A stretch of 64,000 nucleotides of DNA from QVMM01 sp047030855 (GTDB lineage Bacteria; Bacteroidota; Bacteroidia; Bacteroidales; Dysgonomonadaceae): contig JBKYIJ010000008.1 in the NCBI GenBank assembly GCA_047030855.1, forward strand, positions 1,302,001 to 1,366,000, given 5' to 3'. The notes under the pieces are model-generated. The model did not search any database, was not told the DNA's origin, and worked only from the letters and a program-made list of their open reading frames with translations. Of this stretch, positions 28,214 to 37,234 are shown piece by piece (the stretch's first letter is position 1; every line of letters begins with the position of its first letter). Both the position numbers and the translations under genes were made by a program.

Positions 28214-29352
28214 ATGGATATAAAAAAAATACCTTCGCCATGTTTTGTAATGGACGAAAAATTGCTAAGAGACAATCTGACGCTTATTAAGTCGGTTAAA
28301 GACAGGGCCGGTGTAAATATTATTTTAGCGTTTAAGGCTTTTGCGATGTGGAAATCGTTTCCTATCATTAAAGAGTATATAAAATATTCTACGGCAAGTT
28401 CTATCTATGAGGCTCAATTAGCGTTTGAAGAAATGGGAAGTTATGCCCATACTTTTTCGCCTGCTTATACAGAGGAAAATTTTCCTCCGTTTTTGAGGTA
28501 CAGCAGCCATATTACGTTTAATTCGATATCGCAGTTCGAACGCTTTTATCCAACTGCCAAGAATTTCGATCGGAAAATATCGTGCGGGTTAAGAATAAAT
28601 CCCGAATATTCGACTGTCGAAACGGATTTGTACAATCCTTGCGCTCCCGGTTCACGATTGGGAGTTGTTTCCGATATTTTAGGCGACAGACTGCCTGAAG
28701 GCGTGGAAGGGTTGCATTCGCATACGCTTTGCGAATCCTCATCATACGATCTGGAGAAAACTTTGGAAGCGATTGAAAATCGTTTTGGCAGATTTTTACC
28801 TCATATCAAATGGCTGAACCTCGGCGGAGGGCATCTGATGACCCGCAAAGGATATGATGTGGAGCATCTGATAGGACTTCTTAAAAATTTTAAAAAGAAG
28901 TATCCTGATCTTGAGATTATATTAGAACCGGGAAGTGCTTTTGCTTGGGATACCGGCGTGTTGGTTTCGACGGTTACGGATATTGTTGAGAATAAAGGAA
29001 TAAAAACGGCTATCTTGGATGTGTCTTTTGCCTGCCATATGCCCGATTGTTTGGAAATGCCTTACAAGCCCCGTATCCGAGGCGCTTATCATGAACCTGT
29101 TGCGGATAAACCGACTTACAGAATGGGTGGAAACAGCTGCCTGAGCGGAGATTTTATCGGAGACTGGTCTTTCGACGAACCGCTGCTTGTCGGGGATAAG
29201 ATTATTTTTGAAGATATGATACATTATACCATTGTGAAAACAACAATGTTTAACGGCGTGCCCATCCTTCCATAGCTTTATGGAACAAAGACGATCGGCT
29301 GGTAATGTATCGGCAGTTCGGATATGAAGATTATAAAAACAGAATGAGCTGA
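28214..29352 (+). CDS. nspC: Carboxynorspermidine decarboxylase (single-base deletion near the end)
   Basis: A PLP-dependent, alanine-racemase-fold decarboxylase that turns carboxy(nor)spermidine into (nor)spermidine in the alternative polyamine pathway. Motifs: SPCFVMDE at the start, ILAFKAFAMW with the PLP lysine, GLHSHTLCES, LNLGGGH and the C-terminal GNSCLSGDF with the catalytic cysteine, then FEDMIHYTIVKTT. As written the frame stops at 29275 after 353 residues. Adding one C to the CCC at 29261-29263 continues it with HPSIALWNKDD and GYEDYKNRMS to the stop at 29352, giving 379 residues, the normal family length. Without repair the protein loses about 25 C-terminal residues. Confidence 0.9.
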
Positions 29353-30133
29353 TCATTCTGTTTTTTTATATTCGTTTTTTAGCAGAGGATTTATTTGGCT
29401 GTACGGTAATACGGTTTCTATGAGCCCCATTGTATAAGGAGCTATTTCGTATTCGTTGTATGCATATACTAAACCATCGGTTGCGAAACGGAAGTTTCCG
29501 TTGGGGCGAATTTCCTCCTCTTCAAAAAGATTGTCTTTCAATGATTCGCCATACTTTTTGCGTAATCCGTCAAAAATCAGATTTGTGATTTCTTTCTCCG
29601 AATAATTTTTGAATATGTCCTTCTCATTCAATATTTGCCCTGTTTGGCGGCTTATGTTATAATAATATACATTGAACGAATCGTGAGGTCCTCCTGCGTA
29701 TGTATTTTTTTTCTGTTTTTACGGCTATTATATTTTGTGTGGTATCCGTAACTTCGGTTTTTATGTTGATGTAGCATTCCCCGAACAAGTCTAAATCGTC
29801 CTGCATATCTGAGGCCAAAGACTGCGAATCCATAGCCAGACTGTCTTTGTAAGCTTCGAATGCGCCCTTAGGGCTCATGCCTGCGTATTTTTCTCCTGCG
29901 AAAGCATATACAAAAGCCTTTTGTACTCTGCTTAATATTGTGTCGTTTTCAGCTTTTGCAGGATATGCAAAATACAGATCCAGTTTCATAAACGGTTTTG
30001 TCGAATCGTTCTGAGCGTAGATTTTCATCTCGCATTTCAGGTGATCGAACGTAAATGAATTGATTTTCTCTTTTTTGTCTTTACACGAAAACAGAATGAA
30101 TAATAAGCAGATAAAAATAATATTTTTCTTCAT
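29353..30133 (-). pseudogene. DUF3298/RsiV-like lipoprotein, one +1 frameshift
   Basis: The N-terminal part starts MKKNIIF with a lipoprotein signal ending LFSCK, then a DUF4163/DUF3298-like region; the frame is lost at the T8 run 29705-29712. Removing one base continues through GGPHDSFNVYYYNISRQTGQIL into NEKDIFKNYSEKEITN and gives 259 residues. It is a paralogue of the protein at 50263, sharing KYAGMSPKGAFEAYKDS versus YKGMEVKDALEKYKN. Family members are envelope lipoproteins or anti-sigma-like proteins that bind lysozyme in Bacillus (RsiV); no such role is shown here. Confidence 0.78.
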
Positions 30134-30209
30134 TGCTAATTTTTTATATTTCAGAACAATAAAATAGCCTGTTTGCCGTTTTTTTAATAAACATCCTAAA
30201 ATTATAGAA

Positions 30210-30371
30210 ATGCCTATGAATAAAAACTCTACTCTCAAAGATAACAAACTTATTGTCAAAAAAGAGCCGGAACCTTCGCAAAAAACATTGGATTTTTTGA
30301 AAATGTTTGCCCGGGCCTATTATGCAGACAAAAAAGCAAAGTCCCCCTTAAGCGGGATCATATTAAATTAA
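30210..30371 (+). CDS. Small conserved protein (53 aa)
   Basis: ATG 30210 (or 30216) opens a 53-codon frame with no signal peptide. The middle, KTLDFLKMFARAYYADKK, and the end, LSGIILN, resemble a short protein I have seen conserved in many Bacteroidales genomes between unrelated genes. The composition is lysine-rich at the N-terminus with one amphipathic helix. It is followed 12 bases later by a strong terminator, so it forms a single-gene transcription unit divergent from the DUF3298 gene. Function unknown. Confidence 0.72.
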   Translation: MPMNKNSTLKDNKLIVKKEPEPSQKTLDFLKMFARAYYADKKAKSPLSGIILN

Positions 30372-30383
30372 TTATTCATAATT

Positions 30384-30416
30384 AAACTTGCAGGCTGAAT
30401 GTCTGCAAGTTTTTTG
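30384..30416 (+). terminator. Terminator after the 53-aa gene
   Basis: AAACTTGCAG and CTGCAAGTTT form a 10-bp stem with a 9-base loop and a T run. The last bases of that T run (TTTG 30413-30416) also serve as the -33 box of the rpe promoter. Confidence 0.88.
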
Positions 30417-30445
30417 TTTCGGGACGTTTACTTTTACTATATTTG
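30413..30445 (+). promoter_or_regulatory. Promoter for rpe
   Basis: TTTG (30413-30416), a 21-base spacer and TATATTTG (30438-30445) match the Bacteroides consensus. The start would be near 30451, excluding the longer frame start at 30388 and supporting ATG 30478. Confidence 0.75.
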
Positions 30446-30477
30446 TGTGTAAGCTCGATAACTTAATATTCACACTT

Positions 30478-31131
30478 ATGAGTCATAAAATTGCGCCTTC
30501 CGTTTTGTCTGCTGATTTCCTTAATCTGGGCAGGGATATAGAAATGATAAATTCCAGTGATGCCGATTGGATTCACTGTGATGTTATGGACGGTGTTTTC
30601 GTGCCGAATATTTCTTTCGGATTCCCTGTTATAAGTCAGATAAAAAAGTTGTCGCAAAAACCTTTGGATGTTCACTTGATGATTGTACAGCCTGAAAGAT
30701 ACATTCAGGAAGTCAAGGACGCAGGGGCTTATATGATGAATGTCCATTATGAGGCTTCGACGCATCTTCACCGTACAGTTAGTGCAATACACAATGCGGG
30801 AATGAAAGCTGCCGTAACTCTTAACCCTCATACTCACGTTTCTTTGCTGGAAGATATTCTGGGCGATCTCGATATGGTTCTCATTATGTCGGTTAATCCC
30901 GGATTTGGAGGTCAGAAGTTTATCGAACAATCCGTTGAAAAGGTACGCAAACTGAAAGAAATGATATTGAAAAGAAATCTGCACACTTTGATCGAAGTAG
31001 ACGGCGGAATTAATGAACATACGGGAAAAGTACTTGTAGAAGCCGGAGCCGACGTGCTTGTGGCAGGGAACGCAGTTTTTTCGGCACCCGATCCTAAATC
31101 CGAGATACATAAGCTGAAGAGCCTTGTCTGA
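30478..31131 (+). CDS. rpe: Ribulose-phosphate 3-epimerase
   Basis: A 217-residue TIM-barrel epimerase interconverting ribulose-5-phosphate and xylulose-5-phosphate. It starts MSHKIAPSVLSADF, the conserved N-terminus, and shows WIHCDVMDGVFVPNISFG, VHLMI, the catalytic MSVNPGFGGQKF loop, IEVDGGI and AGNAVF motifs. It begins the run rpe-comEC-nrnA-DUF4827-glmM, an order I recognise from Bacteroidales. Confidence 0.97.
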   Translation: MSHKIAPSVLSADFLNLGRDIEMINSSDADWIHCDVMDGVFVPNISFGFPVISQIKKLSQKPLDVHLMIVQPERYIQEVKDAGAYMMNVHYEASTHLHRTVSAIHNAGMKAAVTLNPHTHVSLLEDILGDLDMVLIMSVNPGFGGQKFIEQSVEKVRKLKEMILKRNLHTLIEVDGGINEHTGKVLVEAGADVLVAGNAVFSAPDPKSEIHKLKSLV

Positions 31132-31133
31132 CA

Positions 31134-33101
31134 ATGTCGGAGAAGCTGGCAACCTATCCTTTTTTTCGTTTATTGCTTCCGTTGGTTGCAGGGATATTAT
31201 TGGTATATTATATCTCTGTCCCTTATTGGCTTTTATATCTGTTATTGATATCGGGAGTAATTGCCTTTAGTATTCCTTACTTTTTATCTCCCCGTTCTAA
31301 ATATCGTTTCCGTTGGTTTTTCGGGTTAGGAGTTTATATCTTACTGTTTTCGATCGGCAGCATTTTCACGGATTTCAGAAAAACGCAATCTTCTTACGAT
31401 TTTGCAGATGAGCAGTTGTCTTACAAAGGGACGATCGTGAACATTCCCCAGCAGAAGGAAAAATCCATAGCTTGTGAGGTAGAATTGGATAACCTTGGCA
31501 AAAAAGTTGTTTGTTATTTTCAAAAGGGCGTAAGGAGTAAAAAACTACGGATCGGCGATGAAATTATGTTTTTCGGGAAGATCCATAAATTCAAATATTT
31601 CGGCGATCCCGATGAATTTGATTATCCCCGTTATATGTATAACAAAGGTTTTTCAGGTTCTATTTATCTCTTCTCGGATGATTGGGAAGCAAGCGGTAAA
31701 AAAACTTCCTCTTTATCCATTGTTGCCTTGCAGATTCGTCAGAAAATCCTTGACTTTTATAAGTCTTTAAATATAGATGAAACCCAATACTCCATCTTAT
31801 CGGCACTCACGTTAGGTTATCAGACCGACTTGTCCGACGATTTGAAACAGTCTTTCCGGGCTACGGGTACAGCCCACGTGCTTGCTGTCAGCGGTATGCA
31901 TGTGGGTATCATATATGGCGTGCTTCTTTCTTTTTTCGGGTTGTTTTATAAGAAAGTACGAAATGTGCGATATGTACAATTGATTGTGATCGTTTTCCTT
32001 TGGCTGTATGCTTTTCTTACAGGTCTTTCTCCGTCTGTCGTCAGGGCATCTTTGATGTTGTCCGTTTTTTGTATTTCCAATATTCTTCATCGGCGAGGGC
32101 TTACGTATAACAATATTTGTATCGCTGCCTTTTTCATGTTGTTGTACAACCCTTTCAATCTTTTCGATCTGGGGTTTCAACTGAGTTTTATTGCAGTGCT
32201 TTCTATTTGCTTTTGTCAGCCAGTGTTCTCTAATCTGGTAAATATCGACAATAAGTATTTACGGCAAATATGGCAACTCTTTACTTTGTCAATAGCCGCG
32301 CAGTTGGGCACTTTCCCCGTATGTTTGTATTATTTCGGCACTTTTCCGACTTATTTTTTTATTACCAACCTGCTGGTCGTACCGCTTGTGTCTCTCATTG
32401 TTTATCTTGCCATTGCATTGTCTGTCTTTCATCTGCTTTCGCTGCCTTTTCCTGCGGTAATAGCGAATACTGTCGACTCTGTTTTTTTGAGCATACTGAA
32501 GTTTGTAATTACCGTTATGGTGGATATCATTCATTTTTTTGAAAACCTGCCTTATGCCGTGATTTCGAATATTAAGATTTCAATGGCAAGTGTAGTTCTT
32601 CTCTTTGTCGTTATATTTAGCTTTTCTTTGTTTTTCTTCTATAAAAAACGGAAGATGTTGTTGGTCGGGTTGACTTCCGTGTCTCTTCTTTTGGCGTCTT
32701 ATGCGGTTAACAACATACTGTTTACTGAAAATAAACTGACATTGTACCAGCAGGATAATTACACTGCCGTGAAATGGAATGTCGGACATGAATCTTACAA
32801 ATTGGATTCGATAGATAATAGTCGTTTTATTAAACTCAATGGGATCAATTTCCTATCTGTAACGGAAGATTATCGAAACTATCGGAATCCAAATACGCCT
32901 CTCAATATCGACTATTTGCATATTGTTAAAAACGATACGATTTCTTTGTATTCTTTAACTCGTATTTTTTATATTCAGAATGTTGTTTTAGATTACTCAT
33001 TATCAGGAAGAAGCGTAAAGCGTATAACCAAAGAATGTGAAAAACTGAATATTCCCTGTTATGATATGTCTGAAAAAGGTATTTTTCGGATAATTTTTTA
33101 G
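31134..33101 (+). CDS. ComEC/Rec2-family DNA-uptake channel protein
   Basis: A 655-residue inner-membrane protein. Two N-terminal membrane helices flank a soluble DUF4131 region (about 75-190), followed by the Competence domain with many helices and the motif TGTAHVLAVSGMHVGIIY near residue 250, which is typical of ComEC. The C-terminal metallo-beta-lactamase-like part is short, as in many Bacteroidetes. ComEC moves single-stranded DNA across the inner membrane in competent bacteria; no other competence genes are in the window. It starts 2 bases after rpe. Confidence 0.93.
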   Translation: MSEKLATYPFFRLLLPLVAGILLVYYISVPYWLLYLLLISGVIAFSIPYFLSPRSKYRFRWFFGLGVYILLFSIGSIFTDFRKTQSSYDFADEQLSYKGTIVNIPQQKEKSIACEVELDNLGKKVVCYFQKGVRSKKLRIGDEIMFFGKIHKFKYFGDPDEFDYPRYMYNKGFSGSIYLFSDDWEASGKKTSSLSIVALQIRQKILDFYKSLNIDETQYSILSALTLGYQTDLSDDLKQSFRATGTAHVLAVSGMHVGIIYGVLLSFFGLFYKKVRNVRYVQLIVIVFLWLYAFLTGLSPSVVRASLMLSVFCISNILHRRGLTYNNICIAAFFMLLYNPFNLFDLGFQLSFIAVLSICFCQPVFSNLVNIDNKYLRQIWQLFTLSIAAQLGTFPVCLYYFGTFPTYFFITNLLVVPLVSLIVYLAIALSVFHLLSLPFPAVIANTVDSVFLSILKFVITVMVDIIHFFENLPYAVISNIKISMASVVLLFVVIFSFSLFFFYKKRKMLLVGLTSVSLLLASYAVNNILFTENKLTLYQQDNYTAVKWNVGHESYKLDSIDNSRFIKLNGINFLSVTEDYRNYRNPNTPLNIDYLHIVKNDTISLYSLTRIFYIQNVVLDYSLSGRSVKRITKECEKLNIPCYDMSEKGIFRIIF

Positions 33102-33128
33102 TATTTTTGCTGCAATTTCAGATTGCAG
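33102..33128 (+). promoter_or_regulatory. -7 box and short hairpin before the DHH gene
   Basis: TATTTTTG (33102-33109) fits the -7 consensus and overlaps the comEC stop. It is directly followed by CTGCAAT-TTCAG-ATTGCAG, a 7-bp stem at the expected 5' end of the transcript. Confidence 0.5.
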
Positions 33129-33141
33129 ATTAACTAATCGA

Positions 33142-34182
33142 ATGATATCTAAAGTAATAGCACAGGAAAAAATAAATCAGGTAGAGAAACTGCTTGATGA
33201 GTATTCAAAGATTGTCATAGTGACGCATGTCTCTCCCGACGGCGATGCTATCGGCTCGTCTTTGGGTTTGTTTCATTATCTGTACGATTCGGGTAATGAA
33301 GTTACCGTGATTGTGCCGAATGCTTTTCCTGAATTTCTCAAATGGATAAAAGGGGCTAAAGACATTTTAGATTATGAGAAATATTCCGATTATGCCAAAA
33401 AGCTGATTCTGGAAGCGGAAATTCTCTTTTGTCTCGATTTTAATATTCCCAAAAGGGTGCATGAAATGGCGGATGTAATTTTTGCCTCGAGTGCTAAGAA
33501 AGTTTTGATAGATCACCACCCCGATCCTTCCGATTTTTGTGACGTAACAATCTCTTATCCGCAGATATCTTCTACAAGTGAATTGATATTCAGGTTAATC
33601 TGTCGGATGGGCGATTTTGATCAGATCAGTAAACAAGCGGCGGAAGCAATCTACACGGGAATGATGACGGACACGGGCGGATTCACTTACAATTCAAACA
33701 GTAAGGAAATATATTACATCATCGGAGAACTTTTATCGAAAGGCATAGATAAGGATCAGATATATTCAAACGTATATCACAGTTATTCGGTCGATCGTTT
33801 CAGAATGTTGGGATACGTTTTGTACGAAAAAATGAAAATCTATCCCGAATACAATACAGCCCTTATTTGGCTGACTGTTGAAGAACAAAAGCGGTTTAAT
33901 GCGAAAAAAGGCGATACCGAAGGATTTGCCAATCTTCCGTTAAGCATAAAAGGAATAGAGTTTGCCGCCTTTATGAGGGAGGATGAGAATATGGTTAAGA
34001 TCTCTTTCCGTTCGCAGGGAAAATTCCCGACGAACACGTTTTCTTCCGATAATTTCGGAGGAGGAGGACATCTTAACGCATCGGGCGGAGAGTTTTTCGG
34101 ATCATTGGAAGACGCCGTAAAGATTTTTGAAGAGGCTCTGCCGAAATACAGTGAATTTTTTAATAAAAACAACGACAATTAA
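33142..34182 (+). CDS. DHH/DHHA1 phosphoesterase (NrnA-like)
   Basis: A 346-residue protein of the bifunctional oligoribonuclease/pAp phosphatase type, which degrades nanoRNA and 3'-phosphoadenosine 5'-phosphate. The DHH domain shows VTHVSPDGDAIGSSLG and the LIDHHPDP motif that binds manganese; the C-terminal DHHA1 domain has GGGGHLNASGG. It overlaps the next lipoprotein gene by one base. Confidence 0.93.
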   Translation: MISKVIAQEKINQVEKLLDEYSKIVIVTHVSPDGDAIGSSLGLFHYLYDSGNEVTVIVPNAFPEFLKWIKGAKDILDYEKYSDYAKKLILEAEILFCLDFNIPKRVHEMADVIFASSAKKVLIDHHPDPSDFCDVTISYPQISSTSELIFRLICRMGDFDQISKQAAEAIYTGMMTDTGGFTYNSNSKEIYYIIGELLSKGIDKDQIYSNVYHSYSVDRFRMLGYVLYEKMKIYPEYNTALIWLTVEEQKRFNAKKGDTEGFANLPLSIKGIEFAAFMREDENMVKISFRSQGKFPTNTFSSDNFGGGGHLNASGGEFFGSLEDAVKIFEEALPKYSEFFNKNNDN

Positions 34183-34769
34183 TGAAGAAACTTATTGCAA
34201 TATTATTAGTGATTACCTGTATTCCTGTATTCTTTTCGTGCAGTAAATCGGAAACATACGCTGATAAACTTAAAAAAGAAAGAAAAGCGATCAAGAGACT
34301 GATTAATGAAAAAAATATAAAAGTTCTGGACAGATATCCTGAAAACGGAGTTTTTGCCGAAAACGAATTTTATATTGATCCAAGAACAGGAGTTTATTTT
34401 AATGTTGTCGATTCGGGAAACGGGAACAGACCCAGTGCGAAAGAGAAAACAATGGTTTTTGTCAGATACAGAGATGCGCAGGTGATCGGCGAAGACACTA
34501 CCATGACAAATATCAGTGACAATGATTATATTGACTTTACGATAGGAAATTCTTATACATATACAAGTTCGTCAACGACTGACGGATTGTCCAACTATCT
34601 GTTTAAATCAATCGGGATGGTTGCCCCTATAAAGGATTATGTAGGAGAAGATGCGATTGTGAAGCTTATTGTTCCTTTTAGTTGCGGATCAGGGTTTCAG
34701 CAATCTACGTTTCAACCTGTCTACATTGATTATGTCAGATACACCTTCCGCCCCGGAGAAGAAGATTAA
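34182..34769 (+). CDS. DUF4827-family lipoprotein
   Basis: A 195-residue lipoprotein (signal peptide ending FFSC, then SKSETYADKLKKERKAIKRLI). Sequence and neighbourhood match DUF4827, which has a fold like FKBP-type isomerases but without an established activity; the SGNGNRPSAKEKTMVFVRYRD segment fits. It sits between nrnA-like and glmM, its usual place in Bacteroidales. Confidence 0.82.
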   Translation: MKKLIAILLVITCIPVFFSCSKSETYADKLKKERKAIKRLINEKNIKVLDRYPENGVFAENEFYIDPRTGVYFNVVDSGNGNRPSAKEKTMVFVRYRDAQVIGEDTTMTNISDNDYIDFTIGNSYTYTSSSTTDGLSNYLFKSIGMVAPIKDYVGEDAIVKLIVPFSCGSGFQQSTFQPVYIDYVRYTFRPGEED

Positions 34770-34787
34770 TAAAATGTAATAATATAT

Positions 34788-36173
34788 ATGGCTTTAGTAA
34801 AATCAATATCAGGAATCAGAGGTACGATTGGTGGAAAGGTAGGAGAGGGGCTCAACCCTTTGGATACTGTTAAATTTGCCTCCGCATATGCTACTTTCAT
34901 CAAAGAAACCACTAAGATAAAAGGCAGTAAAATCGTAGTCGGACGCGATGCCCGCATATCGGGATCGATGATGGAAAAACTTGTTGTCGGCACGCTTATG
35001 GGAATGGGTTTTGATGTCGTAAATATAGGATTGGCTACGACTCCAACGACCGAACTTGCCGTGGCGATGGAGGGCGCTAACGGCGGTATTATCCTGACGG
35101 CAAGCCATAATCCTAAACAGTGGAACGCGCTGAAACTTCTGAATGAAAAAGGCGAATTTCTGAATGCCGAAGAAGGTGCCAGAGTATTGAGTATCGCCGA
35201 ATCGGAAGATTTTACTTATACCGGTGTCGATCAGCTCGGCAAAGAGTCTGTAAAAGATTATACGGACAAACACATTCAGTCCGTTCTCGATCTTAAGCTG
35301 GTGGATGTAAACGCAATTAAAGCCGCGAAATTCAGAGTTGCGGTGGATTGTGTGAACTCCGTAGGCGGTATTATTATCCCAAAACTGCTGAAAGCTTTAG
35401 GCGTTGAAAATATAATAGAGTTGAATTGTACTCCTGACGGACATTTTCCTCATAATCCCGAACCAATTCCCGAAAACCTTACTCAGATTTCCGATCTTAT
35501 GAAAACGGGTAAGGCTGATGTGGGCTTTGTTGTCGATCCTGATGTCGATCGTCTTGCTATTATTTGCGAGAATGGCGATATGTTCGGTGAGGAATATACG
35601 TTGGTTTCCGTTGCGGACTATATTCTGAGGCATACTCCGGGAACAACCGTATCGAACCTGAGTTCAAGCAGGGCTCTGAGGGATGTCACCCGTAAATACG
35701 GTTGTGAATATTATGCGTCTGCTGTCGGAGAAGTGAATGTTACTACCAAAATGAAAGAAAAGAATGCGGTTATCGGCGGCGAAGGCAATGGCGGAGTTAT
35801 CTATCCTGCCAGCCACTACGGACGCGATGCTTTAGTAGGAATTGCATTGTTCTTGACGCATCTGGCAAAAGAGAAAAAGACAGTGAGCGAATTGCGCGCT
35901 ACCTATCCGCAATATTATATAGCCAAACAGAAAATAGAATTGACACCCGAAATAGATGTCGATGCTATACTGAAAGCGGTAAAAGAGAAATTCTCATCAT
36001 ACGATGTCACAGATATCGACGGCGTGAAAATTGATTTTCCCGATAAATGGGTGCATCTCAGAAAATCGAATACCGAGCCTATTATAAGAATCTACTCCGA
36101 AGCTTCCACGATGGACGAAGCGGAGAAGGCTGGCAAAGAGGTTATAGATATAATAAAAACAATGACAAAATAA
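34788..36173 (+). CDS. glmM: Phosphoglucosamine mutase / phosphohexomutase
   Basis: A 461-residue alpha-D-phosphohexomutase. The catalytic phosphoserine loop TASHNPKQWN has serine 106; the magnesium loop is DPDVDRLA; sugar-binding GGEGNGGV and the phosphate-binding RKSNTEPIIRIYSEA lie near the end. In Bacteroidetes this group is annotated as GlmM, making glucosamine-1-phosphate for peptidoglycan and LPS, though phosphomannomutase or phosphoglucomutase activity is possible. A hairpin terminator follows. Confidence 0.9.
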   Translation: MALVKSISGIRGTIGGKVGEGLNPLDTVKFASAYATFIKETTKIKGSKIVVGRDARISGSMMEKLVVGTLMGMGFDVVNIGLATTPTTELAVAMEGANGGIILTASHNPKQWNALKLLNEKGEFLNAEEGARVLSIAESEDFTYTGVDQLGKESVKDYTDKHIQSVLDLKLVDVNAIKAAKFRVAVDCVNSVGGIIIPKLLKALGVENIIELNCTPDGHFPHNPEPIPENLTQISDLMKTGKADVGFVVDPDVDRLAIICENGDMFGEEYTLVSVADYILRHTPGTTVSNLSSSRALRDVTRKYGCEYYASAVGEVNVTTKMKEKNAVIGGEGNGGVIYPASHYGRDALVGIALFLTHLAKEKKTVSELRATYPQYYIAKQKIELTPEIDVDAILKAVKEKFSSYDVTDIDGVKIDFPDKWVHLRKSNTEPIIRIYSEASTMDEAEKAGKEVIDIIKTMTK

Positions 36174-36195
36174 ACTTACTGCATAGTTGTTTATT

Positions 36196-36226
36196 GAACG
36201 CCGATCCTGCAAGATTGGCGTTCTTG
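36196..36226 (+). terminator. Terminator after glmM
   Basis: GAACGCCGATC and GATTGGCGTTC form an 11-bp stem with one G-T pair around a 6-base loop, followed by TTGTTT. A TATTTTTG -7 box for the next gene lies at 36249-36256. Confidence 0.85.
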
Positions 36227-36291
36227 TTTATACTTACTGAATATTTATTATTTTTGCGGTTGAATGTATATAAAACGACTAACTCTTTTAA

Positions 36292-37130
36292 ATGAAGGAA
36301 AAGTTAATCAGCAAAGAAGATGTACGTAAGATAAACCCGATTTTCAGAGGCAGGTTCGGTGATTCCCTTATTAATTTTGCCATGAAAATAACAGGGATGG
36401 ATCAGGTTAATAAAGTTTACGATGCGTCCAAACAATACGAAGGCGTTGAGTTTTGCAGGCATTTGCTTGATGACGTAGGCGTCAATATTGTCGTTGAAAA
36501 TATAGAGGTTTTAGACAGGTTTAAGGATCAGGCATTCATTACCGTTTCAAACCATGCTTACGGGCATATTGACGGGATAGCGGCTATCGGAACTGTCGGG
36601 GAAGTCAGACCCGACTATAAAATGATGGTGAATTTTATTCTGGGAATGATCGATACAATGGCTGGCAATTTCATAACAGTCAATCCTTACAATAGCGGAA
36701 AACTGGCTGAAGTGTCAAGCTTGGAAGGCGTAAAAGAGTGCATAAAACATCTTAGAGGAAAACATCCGTTGGGCTTCTTTCCTGCGGGAGCCGTGTCAAA
36801 GACAAAGATAAGAAAATTCAGGCTTGAAGTTGAGGACAGGGAATGGCAACCTACTGTCATAAAGCTGATAAAGAAAGCAAAAATGCCTGTGATCCCGATG
36901 TATTTCAGCGGCAAAAACTCGTGGTTTTTTAATTTCCTCGATCTGATCAGCTGGAAGCTTCGCTCATTGCGTTTGGGGCATGAGGTTTATAATAAGCGAG
37001 GCAAAACGATACATATACGTTTTGGCGAACCCACATAATGCCTGAACGGCAAAAGGCGTATTCCGATTTGAAAGAATTCGGGGAATTTCTGAAAAAATCA
37101 ACCTATGCGTTGGCAAAACCTGCGGATTGA
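36292..37130 (+). CDS. Acyltransferase (PlsC-like), one-base deletion near the C-terminus
   Basis: A glycerol-acyltransferase-like protein. An HxxxxD-type motif is SNHAYGHIDG (residues about 82-91), with FFPAGAVSKTK in the place of the usual FPEG motif and PVIPMYFSGKNS after it; this variant style fits acyltransferases of the lysophospholipid or hemolysin class in Bacteroidetes. As written the frame ends at 37038 (248 aa). Adding one base near 37029-37036 continues with IMPERQKAYSDLKEFGEFLKK to a stop at 37130, giving 279 residues. The continuation looks like true protein, so a single indel is likely. Confidence 0.78.
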
Positions 37131-37234
37131 GTTTCGTTACAATCCGTAAGAAAACGTAAATCTTTCCGATCAATAAATTATTGTAAAAATAAAAATGTAA
37201 TTTTGTCAGTATCGCTGACAAATCAATTCTTTAT

